From Rhizobium mongolense USDA 1844 (GTDB taxonomy: Bacteria; Pseudomonadota; Alphaproteobacteria; Rhizobiales; Rhizobiaceae): 64,000 bases of DNA. The notes beneath the pieces are model-generated. The model did no database searches. It worked only from the letters and a program-made list of their open reading frames with translations, and was not told the DNA's origin. Location of the stretch: NCBI RefSeq assembly GCF_000419765.1, contig NZ_ATTQ01000003.1, positions 1 through 64,000 on the forward strand, in the 5' to 3' direction. A program made the position numbers and the translations under genes. Every line of letters begins with the position of its first letter. Within the stretch, counting starts at the first letter, position 1. Shown here piece after piece: positions 51,577-59,976 of the stretch.

Positions 51577-52659
51577 TTATGCCGCGCAAACCATTTGCAC
51601 GATAGGTTTTGCAAAGACCCGGCCCTCGAAAAGGCGGCGGGCCGTCCGCAGGATTCCGGCAACTGTCTTGCCGTCGCGGGTATCCAGTTTTACTTCCAAA
51701 CGACCGCTTGGATGTTCAAGAACGAGGACGACCGGTGGCTTGCGGTCGCCGATCAGCCGCGAGGCGACGGTTCCGTCGTTGATGCAGCCCGTGGCAATCC
51801 CAACCGCGCCGGTCGTTGCGAGAGACGGGTGGCACTGGTGCGGCATGAAATAGCGTACGCCGAGATCGCCGCCGTTGTTGGGCCTAGAGATCAGCACCGG
51901 TTTTGGCGTCACCTGGTTACTGACATCACCCATGCCCATGCGCCGGCCTGCCTCAAGCCGTAGCGTTTCGAGACGATGCAGCATTGCCCCGTTGGTATTG
52001 AGCTCGGCAGCCGATTCATTGCCCGTCATACCAAGCGCCGCGGCCTCGAGCAGCATCATCGGCATCGCGCAATCGATACAGGTAACGTCGATGCCGTCGA
52101 TCCTGTCCTGCGGGTTGCCGGTGGGAAAAAGCTTGCCGGTGCGTGCCCCGGCAGCATCCATGAAGGTTAGCGCGATCGGTGCGGCATTGCCGGGCACGCC
52201 GTCGATCGAGGCATCTCCCATATAGGCGACGCGGCCAGCGGGGGTCGGAACCTCGGCTTCGATGAGTTTGCCGGTATTGACGTTGTGAATGCGCACGCGA
52301 GTTACGCCCGTCGCCGCCTTGACCAGGCCGGCCTCGATCGCGAACGGCCCGACGGCTGCCAGCATGTTTCCGCAGTTGGGTGAGGTATCGACGAACTGCT
52401 GATCGATTCGGACCTGGGCGAACAAATAATCCACATCTGCATCGGACACGGTTGCCGGGCCGACGATGGCAACCTTGCTGGTGACGGGGTTGCCGCCGCC
52501 GATACCGTCAATCTGCAGAGGATGACCAGACCCCATGACCGAAAGCAGAATCTGATCGCGTTGACGCGAATCCGATGGAAGATCGGATGCGAGAAAGAAC
52601 GGTCCTTTGGAGGTGCCGCCTCGCATCAGAACACAGGGAATGGAAATCAGGTCGTTCAT
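51577..52659 (-). CDS. PrpF-like / 4-oxalomesaconate tautomerase-type isomerase
   Basis: 360 residues from the ATG at 52659. The two-lobed PrpF fold of the diaminopimelate-epimerase type shows: PCVLMRGGTSKGPFFLASDL at the N terminus, FVDTSPNCGNMLAAVGPFAI with the lobe-I catalytic Cys replaced or placed as in PrpF, VTCIDCAMPMMLLEAAALGM, and GCINDGTVASRL. PrpF isomerises 2-methylaconitate and GalD tautomerises 4-oxalomesaconate in gallate breakdown. First gene of the leftward unit with the ABC transporter, opposite a LysR gene. It suggests uptake and isomerisation of a tricarboxylate-like or aromatic-derived acid. Confidence 0.88.
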   Translation of the reverse strand: MNDLISIPCVLMRGGTSKGPFFLASDLPSDSRQRDQILLSVMGSGHPLQIDGIGGGNPVTSKVAIVGPATVSDADVDYLFAQVRIDQQFVDTSPNCGNMLAAVGPFAIEAGLVKAATGVTRVRIHNVNTGKLIEAEVPTPAGRVAYMGDASIDGVPGNAAPIALTFMDAAGARTGKLFPTGNPQDRIDGIDVTCIDCAMPMMLLEAAALGMTGNESAAELNTNGAMLHRLETLRLEAGRRMGMGDVSNQVTPKPVLISRPNNGGDLGVRYFMPHQCHPSLATTGAVGIATGCINDGTVASRLIGDRKPPVVLVLEHPSGRLEVKLDTRDGKTVAGILRTARRLFEGRVFAKPIVQMVCAA

Positions 52660-52688
52660 GGTTGTGTCCGCATACTGATGTGATTTAA

Positions 52689-52735
52689 ATATCAATCAGC
52701 TTCTTTGTTGCAGTAAGCGGCAAAACGATTGATAT
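52689..52735. promoter_or_regulatory. Inverted repeat ATATCAATC-N29-GATTGATAT between prpF-like and lysR
   Basis: Perfect 9-bp arms at 52689-52697 and 52727-52735 lie in the divergent promoter region, with a related ATATCA further right (52749 region). Likely binding sites of the LysR protein encoded at 52769. Confidence 0.55.
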
Positions 52736-52768
52736 GTGAAATGCGAATATCAGATGGAATGATGCGTC

Positions 52769-53671
52769 ATGAGCATTAATTGCGAGATATTGGATCTGCG
52801 CGCGTTTCTAGCGGTCGTCGAACTGGAAAACTTCCATCGTTCTGCCGAAGCGCTCAATCTGTCCCAACCGGCACTCAGCCGGCGAATTCAGAAGCTCGAG
52901 TTGGCAATCGGGGCGCCCTTGCTCGAGCGCACCACGCGGCATGTCTCGACAACCGCCCTAGGGGCGGAGCTGATCCCCCTGGTACGGCGCATGCTCGAGG
53001 AGTTCGACACGTCGCTGTTCGCCGTGCGCGATGTCGGGTCCCAGCGTAGTGGCCTTGTGACGATCGCATGTCTGCCGACGGCTGCTTTCTATTTTTTGCC
53101 GACTGTCATCAAGCAGTTCAGTGCCGAGTATCCTAATATTCGTTTTCGCATCCTCGACCTGCCGGCCACCGACGGTCTGCAAGCAGTCGCCCGCGGGGAG
53201 GTCGAGTTCGGCATCAATATCATGGGCTTTTCAGATCCCGACCTCATCTTCGACAGGCTCATCGAAGATCCATTCGTGCTGGCGGCACGCAAGGAACATC
53301 CGCTGGCGGCGAAGAGCGAGCTCGAATGGGATGATCTGGCGCCCTATCAGCTGATCACAGTCCACCGGTCGAGCGGCAACCGTACGCTTCTTGACGCAGC
53401 ATTGGCGAAATCGAATCTCAAGCTGCGCTGGTCCTACGAAGTTACGCATCTCTCGACATCGCTTGGTTTGGTGGAAGCGGGGCTTGGAATTTCGGTTCTG
53501 CCGAAACTCGCCACACCACAGGAAGAGCACCCGTTCCTCGTCACGAGACCGATCCGCAATCCCGCAATCTCACGAACGATTGGCATTGTGCGTCGTCGCG
53601 GTGGGACGCTTTCGCCCGCGGCCGAGCGCTTCATGACAATGTTGATTGGGACGTGGGCAGAAGGAAACTGA
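52769..53671 (+). CDS. LysR family transcriptional regulator
   Basis: 300 residues. Helix-turn-helix at the N terminus: LDLRAFLAVVELENFHRSAE with ALNLSQPALSRRIQKLELAI. The effector domain shows GLVTIACLPTAAFYFLPTVI and EVEFGINIMGFSDPDLIFDR. Divergent from the PrpF-like/ABC unit, 109 nt between the starts, with an inverted repeat. It should activate that unit in response to its substrate or a metabolite. Confidence 0.93.
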   Translation: MSINCEILDLRAFLAVVELENFHRSAEALNLSQPALSRRIQKLELAIGAPLLERTTRHVSTTALGAELIPLVRRMLEEFDTSLFAVRDVGSQRSGLVTIACLPTAAFYFLPTVIKQFSAEYPNIRFRILDLPATDGLQAVARGEVEFGINIMGFSDPDLIFDRLIEDPFVLAARKEHPLAAKSELEWDDLAPYQLITVHRSSGNRTLLDAALAKSNLKLRWSYEVTHLSTSLGLVEAGLGISVLPKLATPQEEHPFLVTRPIRNPAISRTIGIVRRRGGTLSPAAERFMTMLIGTWAEGN

Positions 53672-53921
53672 GCAACTAAAGAGCTGCCATCTGTTCGCGT
53701 CACTGGCGCAATTCGAGCGCGGTCTGATACGGGAGAGGACGCGCGCAGGGCTGCAGGAACGTGGCCGGCGCGGCGGCCGACAAGCCGTCGTAATACCCGA
53801 AAAACTCGTCAAAGCTCGTAAGCATCCGGCGGCCGGGCTAACCGTCCGAGAAGCTGCCGCACGTGTCAAAATTGGGAAGACTGCGCTCTATGAAGCGCTT
53901 AAAGCGATAAGTCTTGAGTTC
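53672..53921 (+). pseudogene. Serine resolvase C-terminal fragment
   Basis: Reads HLFASLAQFERGLIRERTRA, GLQERGRRGGRQAVVIPEKL and LTVREAAARVKIGKTALYEA, the long helix and DNA-binding domain of a Tn3/Tn21-type resolvase. The catalytic Ser domain is absent. It abuts the LysR stop and meets the NYN fragment head-on. Confidence 0.75.
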
Positions 53922-54150
53922 GACTGCGTAGCACCATAAGCATCTTGGCCGTGAAATACTTGATCGCGCAGTCCGGATGCAGGGTCATCGTTGCCGGATC
54001 GGCGTCCGGTCCTGGCCGGTAGAGGATCGACGGCAGAATTTGCGTTTCGAACAGGGAGAGAACGCCGAGCCATTTGAAGGCTGTCTTGCGCAGGCAACTA
54101 TAATAGAGATTGTAGCCGTCGATGTAGACGCGTGTTCGTAACGCCGGCAC
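53899..54150 (-). pseudogene. NYN-domain (PIN-like RNase, DUF88) N-terminal fragment
   Basis: Starts RTRVYIDGYNLYYSCLRKTA then FKWLGVLSLFETQILPSILY. The IDGYN motif with Asp and Asn is the start of the NYN nuclease domain. The frame ends after 83 codons in the resolvase fragment; full proteins are about three times longer. So the gene is cut by the resolvase relic. Confidence 0.72.
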
Positions 54151-54164
54151 TCCTACCCCCAGAC

Positions 54165-54193
54165 ATAAAAAAACCGGCTTGCGCCGGCTTTTT
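54165..54193. terminator. Bidirectional rho-independent terminator
   Basis: A-run, CCGGC, TTGC loop, GCCGG and T-run. The A-run on one side and T-run on the other allow it to work both ways. It lies just upstream of the NYN start, so it insulates whatever genes once flanked it. Confidence 0.6.
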
Positions 54194-54774
54194 ACCCCAA
54201 CCGCCCGGAGTCCATGTCTCTCAGGATGCTGGGTTAGTTGTTAGCTCTCAACATAGTGTCGAGTGGTCCTCTAGTCAACCTATATTGACGGGCACCAACT
54301 GCCCTGAAACCGGCGATTTCGCCGTGAATTCACCTAAAATAGGCGTTCTTCGGGAAATCTGCAACGGAATGACACGGCCCTCCGCGGGCAGTGATTCAGG
54401 AGAAGGGCCACCGCCGCGTTCCGGTCGCCGCGCTTTATGCGAGGGCACGGAGCCGGCCTGCGGCCGTCTCCGCCGATCCCGGTAACGATCGCTTGTCCAG
54501 CGGCTGCTCGCGCACCCGGCACTGAGGCCCTCCCGGGCCACGTTGTTGTTTCCGCCCCATGACAGCGCCGGCCAGGCCGGTCAAGCGGCCCGTGAAGGTG
54601 GAAAATCTTCCGCACCAGTCCGCAAGCGGACCCGAGAAGACCCCCACCTTCCGCGCCACGCCACTTGACAGTCCCGCCCGCCGCCGTGGGGCGGGCTTTC
54701 GCCCTCCCCCTCTGTCCGGGGGGATGTCAGAGGCCATTCCCCCGGACAGAGGGGGAGGCTTCGCCCGAAAGGGG
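54194..54774. other. Non-coding stretch with a large inverted repeat
   Basis: About 580 bases of GC-rich sequence with no recognised gene, upstream of the ParB fragment. The long inverted repeat at 54703-54758 is its main feature. The 5' part of the ParB gene is absent. Confidence 0.4.
54703..54758. repeat. 20-bp perfect inverted repeat with 16-nt loop
   Basis: Arms at 54703-54722 and 54739-54758 (CCTCCCCCTCTG with TCCGGGGG, and its reverse complement) flank a 16-nt loop. The hairpin would be very stable. It lies ~20-70 nt upstream of the ParB fragment and could be a plasmid structural or partition site, or a terminator without T-run. Confidence 0.65.
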
Positions 54775-55240
54775 CTGACGACCACGCAAAACAAGTGGAG
54801 GCTTGGAACAGCCTGCCGACGTGGAACCGCGATGGCCGGTCGATCGAGTCCGCGTTGCAGGCAGAGTCCATGAAAGCCAACGACAAGCGCATCAGGTTCA
54901 TCGACGGGATCGACGTCTACGAAACCGCAAGGGGAGCGGTCAAACGCGACCTCTTCGATGAACAGAACAGCGGCTACGCCCTCGATGTCGCCCTTGTCGA
55001 AAGACTTGTGGTGGAGAAGCTTGAAGCAGAAGCGGAAAAGCTTCGTGCCGATGGCTGGAAATGGGTGGAGTGCGTCTGCGAATTTCCGCAGGAGTCGCAT
55101 TACATGTCACGGGTCTATCCCAAGGACGTCCCGCTGACCGATAAACAGCAGGCCGAGCTGGACCGGCTAGAGGGAGAATATTGCGAGCTTGCGGAACCGA
55201 TCGAGGCAGGGGTTGCCGACGAGGAGATACGGTCGCCTGC
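54775..55240 (+). pseudogene. Plasmid-type ParB protein, internal fragment
   Basis: Reads VEAWNSLPTWNRDGRSIESA, then RGAVKRDLFDEQNSGYALDV, LVVEKLEAEAEKLRADGWKW and QQAELDRLEGEYCELAEP, the middle of the ~700-residue ParB/Spo0J-like protein found on rhizobial plasmids. Both the N-terminal ParB nuclease-like domain and the C-terminal part are missing. Its frame runs without a stop into a LysR gene. Confidence 0.78.
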
Positions 55241-56243
55241 CGGACCGGCTTTGACTTCGCCTTGGAAAAGCGCTGCGCAATCCGTTACTTTGGACATTGG
55301 TCGGATCAAAATCAGGACGTTGGACTTGGCGCATCGTGTGGGCGATCTGGAAATCAATCTTTTGCTCACGCTCGACGCGCTGCTGCGCGACGAAAACGTC
55401 ACGCATGCGGCCGCAAGGCTGAATATCACCCAATCTGCCTTGTCCGGTCGGTTGAACAAGCTTCGGCAGATCCTCAATGACCCGCTGTTTCTTCCGGCGT
55501 CGACCGGACGGGGCGTAACGGCGACGCCGCATGCCCTGGCAATGAAGCCGGAATTGGAGCAACTTCTCGAGCGCTTGAAGCAGTTCGCGCAGAAGGCCCA
55601 TCTCTTCGATCCCGCATCGAGCGATCGCACTTTCAGGATCGCAGCGTCGGACAATCCTGCGGCAATTCTCGCTCCCGACCTGCTTCCTCTTATTCATGAT
55701 CGGGCGCCCGGCGTCAGGATCGCGTTCATCTTTCCCGACAGGAGCAGGATCGGCGAGCTGTTGGAGCATGGTGACCTCGATCTCTACATCGGCGCGCCGG
55801 ACGATGCGCCCCAGGATCTGATTGGCCGCAGCCTGTTCGACGACGAACTGGTAACCGCCCAGCGGATCGGTCATCCCCGCGGAACCGGGCCACTGTCGCT
55901 CGACGAATTCTGTTCGCTCGACCATCTGTTGATTTCGTCAAACGGGGGCATGTTTTCGGGGATTATCGACGGAGCCCTGGCTGAGCACGGCCGAAGCCGC
56001 AGAGTGACGGTGTCCGTTCAAAGCTATGCGCTCGCTCCTCTCCTCGTGGCGACGACCGACTGCCTGTGCACGCTGCCGAGGCGGTTGCTCCAACGCTTCA
56101 CCCACAGCCTTGACCTTTTCGAACCACCGCTCGCCCTCGGAAGGTTCGCATTGAAATATTTCTGGCATCCGAGGATGTCGGCGGACCCCGCGCATCGCTG
56201 GCTGCGGTCCATGGTGGCTGAAGCGGCGCTTGACAAGTCCTGA
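54795..56243 (+). CDS. LysR family regulator fused in frame to a ParB fragment
   Basis: The open frame is 482 codons: ParB-like to ~148, an unassigned linker (SPWKSAAQSVTLDIGRIKI), then a complete LysR protein from ~176 (about 55320). LysR features: LLLTLDALLRDENVTHAAAR with LNITQSALSGRLNKLRQILN (NodD-type helix-turn-helix) and an effector domain with FRIAASDNPAAILAPDLLPL. The true LysR start may be the TTG at 55320, or translation may run through from the ParB part. It lies upstream of the MBL gene in the same orientation. The LysR part is firm; the product's N terminus is unresolved. Confidence 0.72.
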   Translation: MEAWNSLPTWNRDGRSIESALQAESMKANDKRIRFIDGIDVYETARGAVKRDLFDEQNSGYALDVALVERLVVEKLEAEAEKLRADGWKWVECVCEFPQESHYMSRVYPKDVPLTDKQQAELDRLEGEYCELAEPIEAGVADEEIRSPAGPALTSPWKSAAQSVTLDIGRIKIRTLDLAHRVGDLEINLLLTLDALLRDENVTHAAARLNITQSALSGRLNKLRQILNDPLFLPASTGRGVTATPHALAMKPELEQLLERLKQFAQKAHLFDPASSDRTFRIAASDNPAAILAPDLLPLIHDRAPGVRIAFIFPDRSRIGELLEHGDLDLYIGAPDDAPQDLIGRSLFDDELVTAQRIGHPRGTGPLSLDEFCSLDHLLISSNGGMFSGIIDGALAEHGRSRRVTVSVQSYALAPLLVATTDCLCTLPRRLLQRFTHSLDLFEPPLALGRFALKYFWHPRMSADPAHRWLRSMVAEAALDKS

Positions 56244-56559
56244 GGCGGAATTCAGCCATCAGGCAATGCAATAGGTCGCATGATCCATTGCGATTGGTCC
56301 TCGGCGTCGGAGAATGGCACTTTTGGGACGGCCGCAAGATTGGCCGCCGAGAGCTGGATCTCGCTTTTGACGTCAAGCCGATCGACATCTTCGAGCGTCG
56401 TTCAGTTCAAGCATCAGATGAGCGGCCGCAAGCCAGCTTGTTTTCTCGCCACTGACGCTTCCGGCCCGCAATCCAGGCCACTCGCTCACTCTTTGTCGCT
56501 CCTCGCCGACCACCTGTGCGGCGATGGATTTCAACGTCCAAAAAGCAGGAATGAAAGAC
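56244..56559. other. Intergenic stretch, nothing recognised
   Basis: About 315 bases between the LysR and MBL genes, with no supported gene. It should hold the MBL promoter; I cannot define a LysR box in it. Confidence 0.4.
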
Positions 56560-57540
56560 ATGACAACTGCAAGAACCCTACTTTTATCGACCGCCGTGGC
56601 CCTTCTGACCGCGGTTTCTGCACCCGCCTTCGCAGTCGACAACGCACCGGCGACGGCGAGATACCAGCAGGTCACCGACAGCTACTCCTTTCCTCTCGGT
56701 GATTTGCGGATCACAGCCCTTTCGGATGGCACCGTCCCGCAGGATCTCTATAAGCTCCTGATCGGAACATCCCACGCCCATACCGACGATCTCCTCGACA
56801 AGGAATTCCTGGCAAACCCCGTCGAGGCATCGATCAACGCCTTTCTGATTCAGGACGGGACGCGCACCATCCTTGTCGACACCGGCTCCGGCGACCTCTT
56901 CGGACCGGGGAATGGCGGCAAGCTCCTCGACAGCCTTTCCGGCGTCGGCGTGAAGGCCGGTGACGTGACGGACATTCTCATCACGCATATTCACACGGAC
57001 CATACGGGCGGCCTAGTGCGCAACGGTCGACCCGCATTCCCCAACGCCACGGTCCATGTGGGCGCTCCGGACCTGAAATTCTTCCTCGATCCCTCCAATG
57101 CCCAGAAGACAGGCTATGCGGATCAGTATTTCGACGAGGCGGCGAAGACGATTGGTGTCTATGAAAAGCTGGGGAAGGTGAAGACATTTGGTGACGGCGA
57201 CACGATCCTGCCCGGCATCGCGACCTCCTTACATCCAGGCCACACGCCAGGCAGCGCCTTCTTCACCGTCACGAGCAAGGGCCGATCGATGACTTTCATC
57301 GGTGATGTGATCCATGTCGCAGCGGTCCAGTTTCCCGATCCGAATGTGACAATCGTCTACGACGTCAAGCCACGGGACGCCGCGTCCGCGCGCAAGGAAA
57401 CCTTCTCAGATTTTGCCGCGCGTCGCGAACTCGTCGCCGCGCCGCATCTTCCCTTCCCTGGCATCGGCTACATTCGTGCTGAAGGCCCGGGCTCGTTCTC
57501 CTGGCATCCGGTCGAATATCGCAACCGCGCCAGCCAATAG
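56560..57540 (+). CDS. Exported MBL-fold metallo-hydrolase
   Basis: 326 residues from the ATG at 56560 (AGGA 9 nt upstream). Signal peptide TLLLSTAVALLTAVSAPAFA. The MBL fold: VEASINAFLIQDGTRTILVD then TGSGD, zinc motif HIHTDHTGG (HxHxDH), the third-His region SLHPGHTPGSAFFTV, and GDVIHVAAVQFPDP with the bridging Asp; the final His in LVAAPHLPFPGIGYI. All metal ligands are present. The type resembles quorum-quenching lactonases and similar periplasmic hydrolases; substrate unknown. Probably controlled by the LysR gene upstream. Confidence 0.92.
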   Translation: MTTARTLLLSTAVALLTAVSAPAFAVDNAPATARYQQVTDSYSFPLGDLRITALSDGTVPQDLYKLLIGTSHAHTDDLLDKEFLANPVEASINAFLIQDGTRTILVDTGSGDLFGPGNGGKLLDSLSGVGVKAGDVTDILITHIHTDHTGGLVRNGRPAFPNATVHVGAPDLKFFLDPSNAQKTGYADQYFDEAAKTIGVYEKLGKVKTFGDGDTILPGIATSLHPGHTPGSAFFTVTSKGRSMTFIGDVIHVAAVQFPDPNVTIVYDVKPRDAASARKETFSDFAARRELVAAPHLPFPGIGYIRAEGPGSFSWHPVEYRNRASQ

Positions 57541-58384
57541 AGCCTGACGAAACGTGCCGCCCCGGAGGATGCAAAGGCGTGAGCCTTGCCGGGCCAGTGA
57601 ACGAACCGGGGCGGTGCGCCTAGGTTGTGCCTGCAAGGGCCTCCTGTGCTCTCGAACATGGTGCGGCCGCGGAAAAGTCACAGCAATTTGCTGTTGCCAT
57701 GAGTGCCTTCCGCGCATCTCGCTTGCGTGCGAAAAATTTGTTAGTTGCACCGGTCTGCATGCTCGCGGGGGCGCCAGGGCCGCGCAAGGCCTTCCTTGAG
57801 CAGGATCTTACTGACCTCCTGGCTATCGGGAAGATAAACATTCACGAGTGGCCGGTTCTTCGGCGTGTCGTCTCTGCCCCTGGCACCGATCTTGAGAGTC
57901 CTGCTCGGCCAGAAGCTGGCCATCAAGCTCTCGTTCTTTGTCGACATCGAAGTATGCTTCCAGACCGGCCGGGACCGGCGAAGGTAAGGTGGTTTCAAGG
58001 CTCGCCTCGGTGGGCCTTCCTTCACCACCGCACAGCAGCGCGGGGACAATAGCCGCGATTTCGTTTTTTTCGGAGGAGTTCGAGAAACAGCCGGACCGCA
58101 TCCTCGTCCCTGTCGAAATGATGGATCATCATCTGTCCCTTCGCTCCTAGAGCGTTTCATGGTTAGACGGAAGCATAGCCGGCGGCTTTGAAGTAGGCGG
58201 TGCACTCGTTTGGATTAATGGTTTGGACCAGTTGGCGCAGGTGACCACCGTGTAGACAAGTCCTATCAAGGAACGACACGGAAAGGCTAGCTAGCGGTAC
58301 AAGCAACTGACCAGATACCGTGGTAGCGCCTACGGTTGCTAAGCTGGCGAGCAAGACGTAGTTCGATGCGGCTGCACTGACCAC
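57541..58384. other. Gene-poor stretch holding a nuclease remnant
   Basis: About 840 bases with no intact gene. Contains the SNase-like tail at 57741-57900 and, at ~58040-58125, a short minus-strand peptide (MIHHFDRDEDAVRLFLELLR) that looks like the start of another lost gene. Confidence 0.45.
57741..57900 (-). pseudogene. Thermonuclease (SNase-like) C-terminal remnant
   Basis: The minus strand reads RPLVNVYLPDSQEVSKILLK then EGLARPWRPREHADRCN and stops at 57741. This is the last beta strand and helix of a staphylococcal-nuclease-like protein in the rhizobial form. A second copy of the same tail is at 60847-60920. Confidence 0.55.
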
Positions 58385-58764
58385 TAAAGCTATGGCACAG
58401 GCGGTCTCAAGGATCGGCAGCTTGCCATCAAGGTCGAGGCCGCGGCTGCTTTGCTTGCAGAAGCAGGTCGAAAGGTGGATATTGCGCGCGTGCAGCTGGA
58501 AGCGGCAACGGTGAGCGCGACGCTCGCAGTTGCGGGCGCAAAAGTTCTGACGACGGACGCTGCAATCGACGCATCCAACGCGCTTTTCGAGCTCGCCGGG
58601 ACACAGTCCGCAAGAGAGGGGCACAATTTCGACCGGCATTGGCAGAATGCTCGGACGCACACCTTGCACGATCCGGTGCGATGGAAGTTCCACGTGGTGC
58701 GAGCATGGCTTGGGCTTGGTGTTTTCGTCGCCGGAGGGACCATTCCAAAACGAAGGCCGGCTTG
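58385..58764 (+). pseudogene. Acyl-CoA dehydrogenase-like (SfnB/DszC type) C-terminal fragment
   Basis: Reads IKVEAAAALLAEAGRKVDIA, AAIDASNALFELAGTQSARE and NFDRHWQNARTHTLHDPVRW with a stop at 58765. This is the last ~125 residues of the acyl-CoA dehydrogenase type-2 C-terminal domain. The rest of the gene is missing. It is not a copy of the 23339 gene; the ends differ. Confidence 0.72.
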
Positions 58765-58959
58765 AGACGTGGCGGCATGAGGAGCCGAACGATCAAGCGC
58801 GGACTCCGGGGGATGAGATCGATTTTGCACCTCAGGTAGCGATTGATGTGTTTGGAGCCCTTTCCTTCGGTTTGCTGCAAGCCGACCGGCGCAAGTCTGC
58901 TCCGAAGGCGGCGGTGACCATGACCAGCGTCACATCGCGGCGCCAGACATGCCAGGAAC

Positions 58960-59340
58960 GGGCTTCGCAATGATCGAGACAGAGGTCGTCCGCGCTGATA
59001 CCTTCTACATCGATCGGTCAAGCGCCAGCTGGTCGCCGTCGATCCGGCATGGATACGCTCCGTCTGGCGTTTATTTCCATAAGATCGGCCAGACGCGCCT
59101 AGCGAAAAACCTGTTCTCCTGCCTGCGCCGCCTTCGTGTGAGGGCTCCGGTCGCCTGCCTGACGGCAATCGTGTTTGACGGTGTCGAGATTGCCGCCATG
59201 GTCTAGGACGGCCAACCGATCGTCGATTATTTCCGCCGCCTTGATGGATAGAGGGTTATGGGAGCGATGATGATCTGCGGCGACGAGCGGATCTATTTCT
59301 TCGAATTCGAGCGCGTCGATGAACCTTTAGAACCAGTCAC
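58960..59340 (+). pseudogene. Possible DUF4334/GXWXG protein remnant
   Basis: With two in-frame stops (at ~59203 and ~59249) the plus strand gives VACLTAIVFDGVEIAAMV, DGQPIVDYFRRLDG and RVMGAMMICGDERIYFFEFE, fitting the C-terminal DUF4334 domain (Y-D-QPI-D-FR then a G-M hydrophobic strand). Assignment is tentative. Confidence 0.4.
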
Positions 59341-59428
59341 CCACAGTTCATTTGTCTCCCATCACCCGTTTGATGACGCTTGCCGAGCAGCTTGTCAGCC
59401 GGGCGGAGCTAGCGCGACAGCAGTCCTG

Positions 59429-59830
59429 TCAGGCCGGCGCAGACGCAGGAATGCGAGCGACAACCTTTATCTCGAAGTCGAAGCCGGCGAGCCAATTTAC
59501 CCCGATCGCCGTCCAATTGGGGTACGGAGGTTTGCTGAAGACCTGCTGTTTGACAGCCATAATCGTTCCGAACTGGTTTTCGGGATCGGTGTGAAAGCTG
59601 GTTACGTCCACGATGTCATCCATCGTGCAGCCGGCCGCGCCGAGTGTAGAATTCAAGTTTTCGAATGCCAACTGTACCTGCCGCTCGAAATCGGGTTCAG
59701 GCGTTCCGTCGGCGCGGCTGCCGACTTGTCCAGACACAAACAACAGGTCGCCGGATCGAATTGCTGCGGAATAGCCGTGCTCTTCGTAAAGGGCATGCCT
59801 GTTTGCGGGGAAAATAGCTTGGCGGGTCAT
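59429..59830 (-). CDS. RidA family protein
   Basis: 133 residues; AGAGGAAA upstream of the ATG. The family patterns are clear: YSAAIRSGDLLFVSGQVGSR, QVQLAFENLNSTLGAAGCTM with DDIVDVTSFHTD, and PPYPNWTAIGVNWLAGFDFE with IKVVARIP. The catalytic-type Arg before the end is present. RidA proteins deaminate enamines/imines; this divergent, TetR-controlled copy may act on a specific substrate. Divergent from a TetR gene with three operator-like palindromes between. Confidence 0.92.
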   Translation of the reverse strand: MTRQAIFPANRHALYEEHGYSAAIRSGDLLFVSGQVGSRADGTPEPDFERQVQLAFENLNSTLGAAGCTMDDIVDVTSFHTDPENQFGTIMAVKQQVFSKPPYPNWTAIGVNWLAGFDFEIKVVARIPASAPA

Positions 59831-59899
59831 TCTGATTTCCTCTTGGATAGGTGGCCGGCGAGCGCGGAGTAATGCTTCACAGACTGGACTTCATTTGAT

Positions 59900-59960
59900 A
59901 TACGACGCGTATGTAATACTCATCTACGCCTCGTATGTCAATCCCACATACGCACCGTAT
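59900..59960. promoter_or_regulatory. Three 13-bp palindromes (A/C)TACG-N3-CGTAT at exact 24-bp spacing
   Basis: Sites at 59900-59912 (ATACG-ACG-CGTAT), 59924-59936 (CTACG-CCT-CGTAT) and 59948-59960 (ATACG-CAC-CGTAT) fill the gap between ridA-like and tetR starts. The repeat period is 24 bp each time. Each is a plausible TetR dimer half-site pair. Confidence 0.8.
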
Positions 59961-59976
59961 CTGAAATGGAGATAAC

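Noticed and set aside
54165-54260. tRNA or small RNA gene after the terminator
   Set aside because: The hairpin is a normal terminator and the downstream bases do not fold into a cloverleaf.
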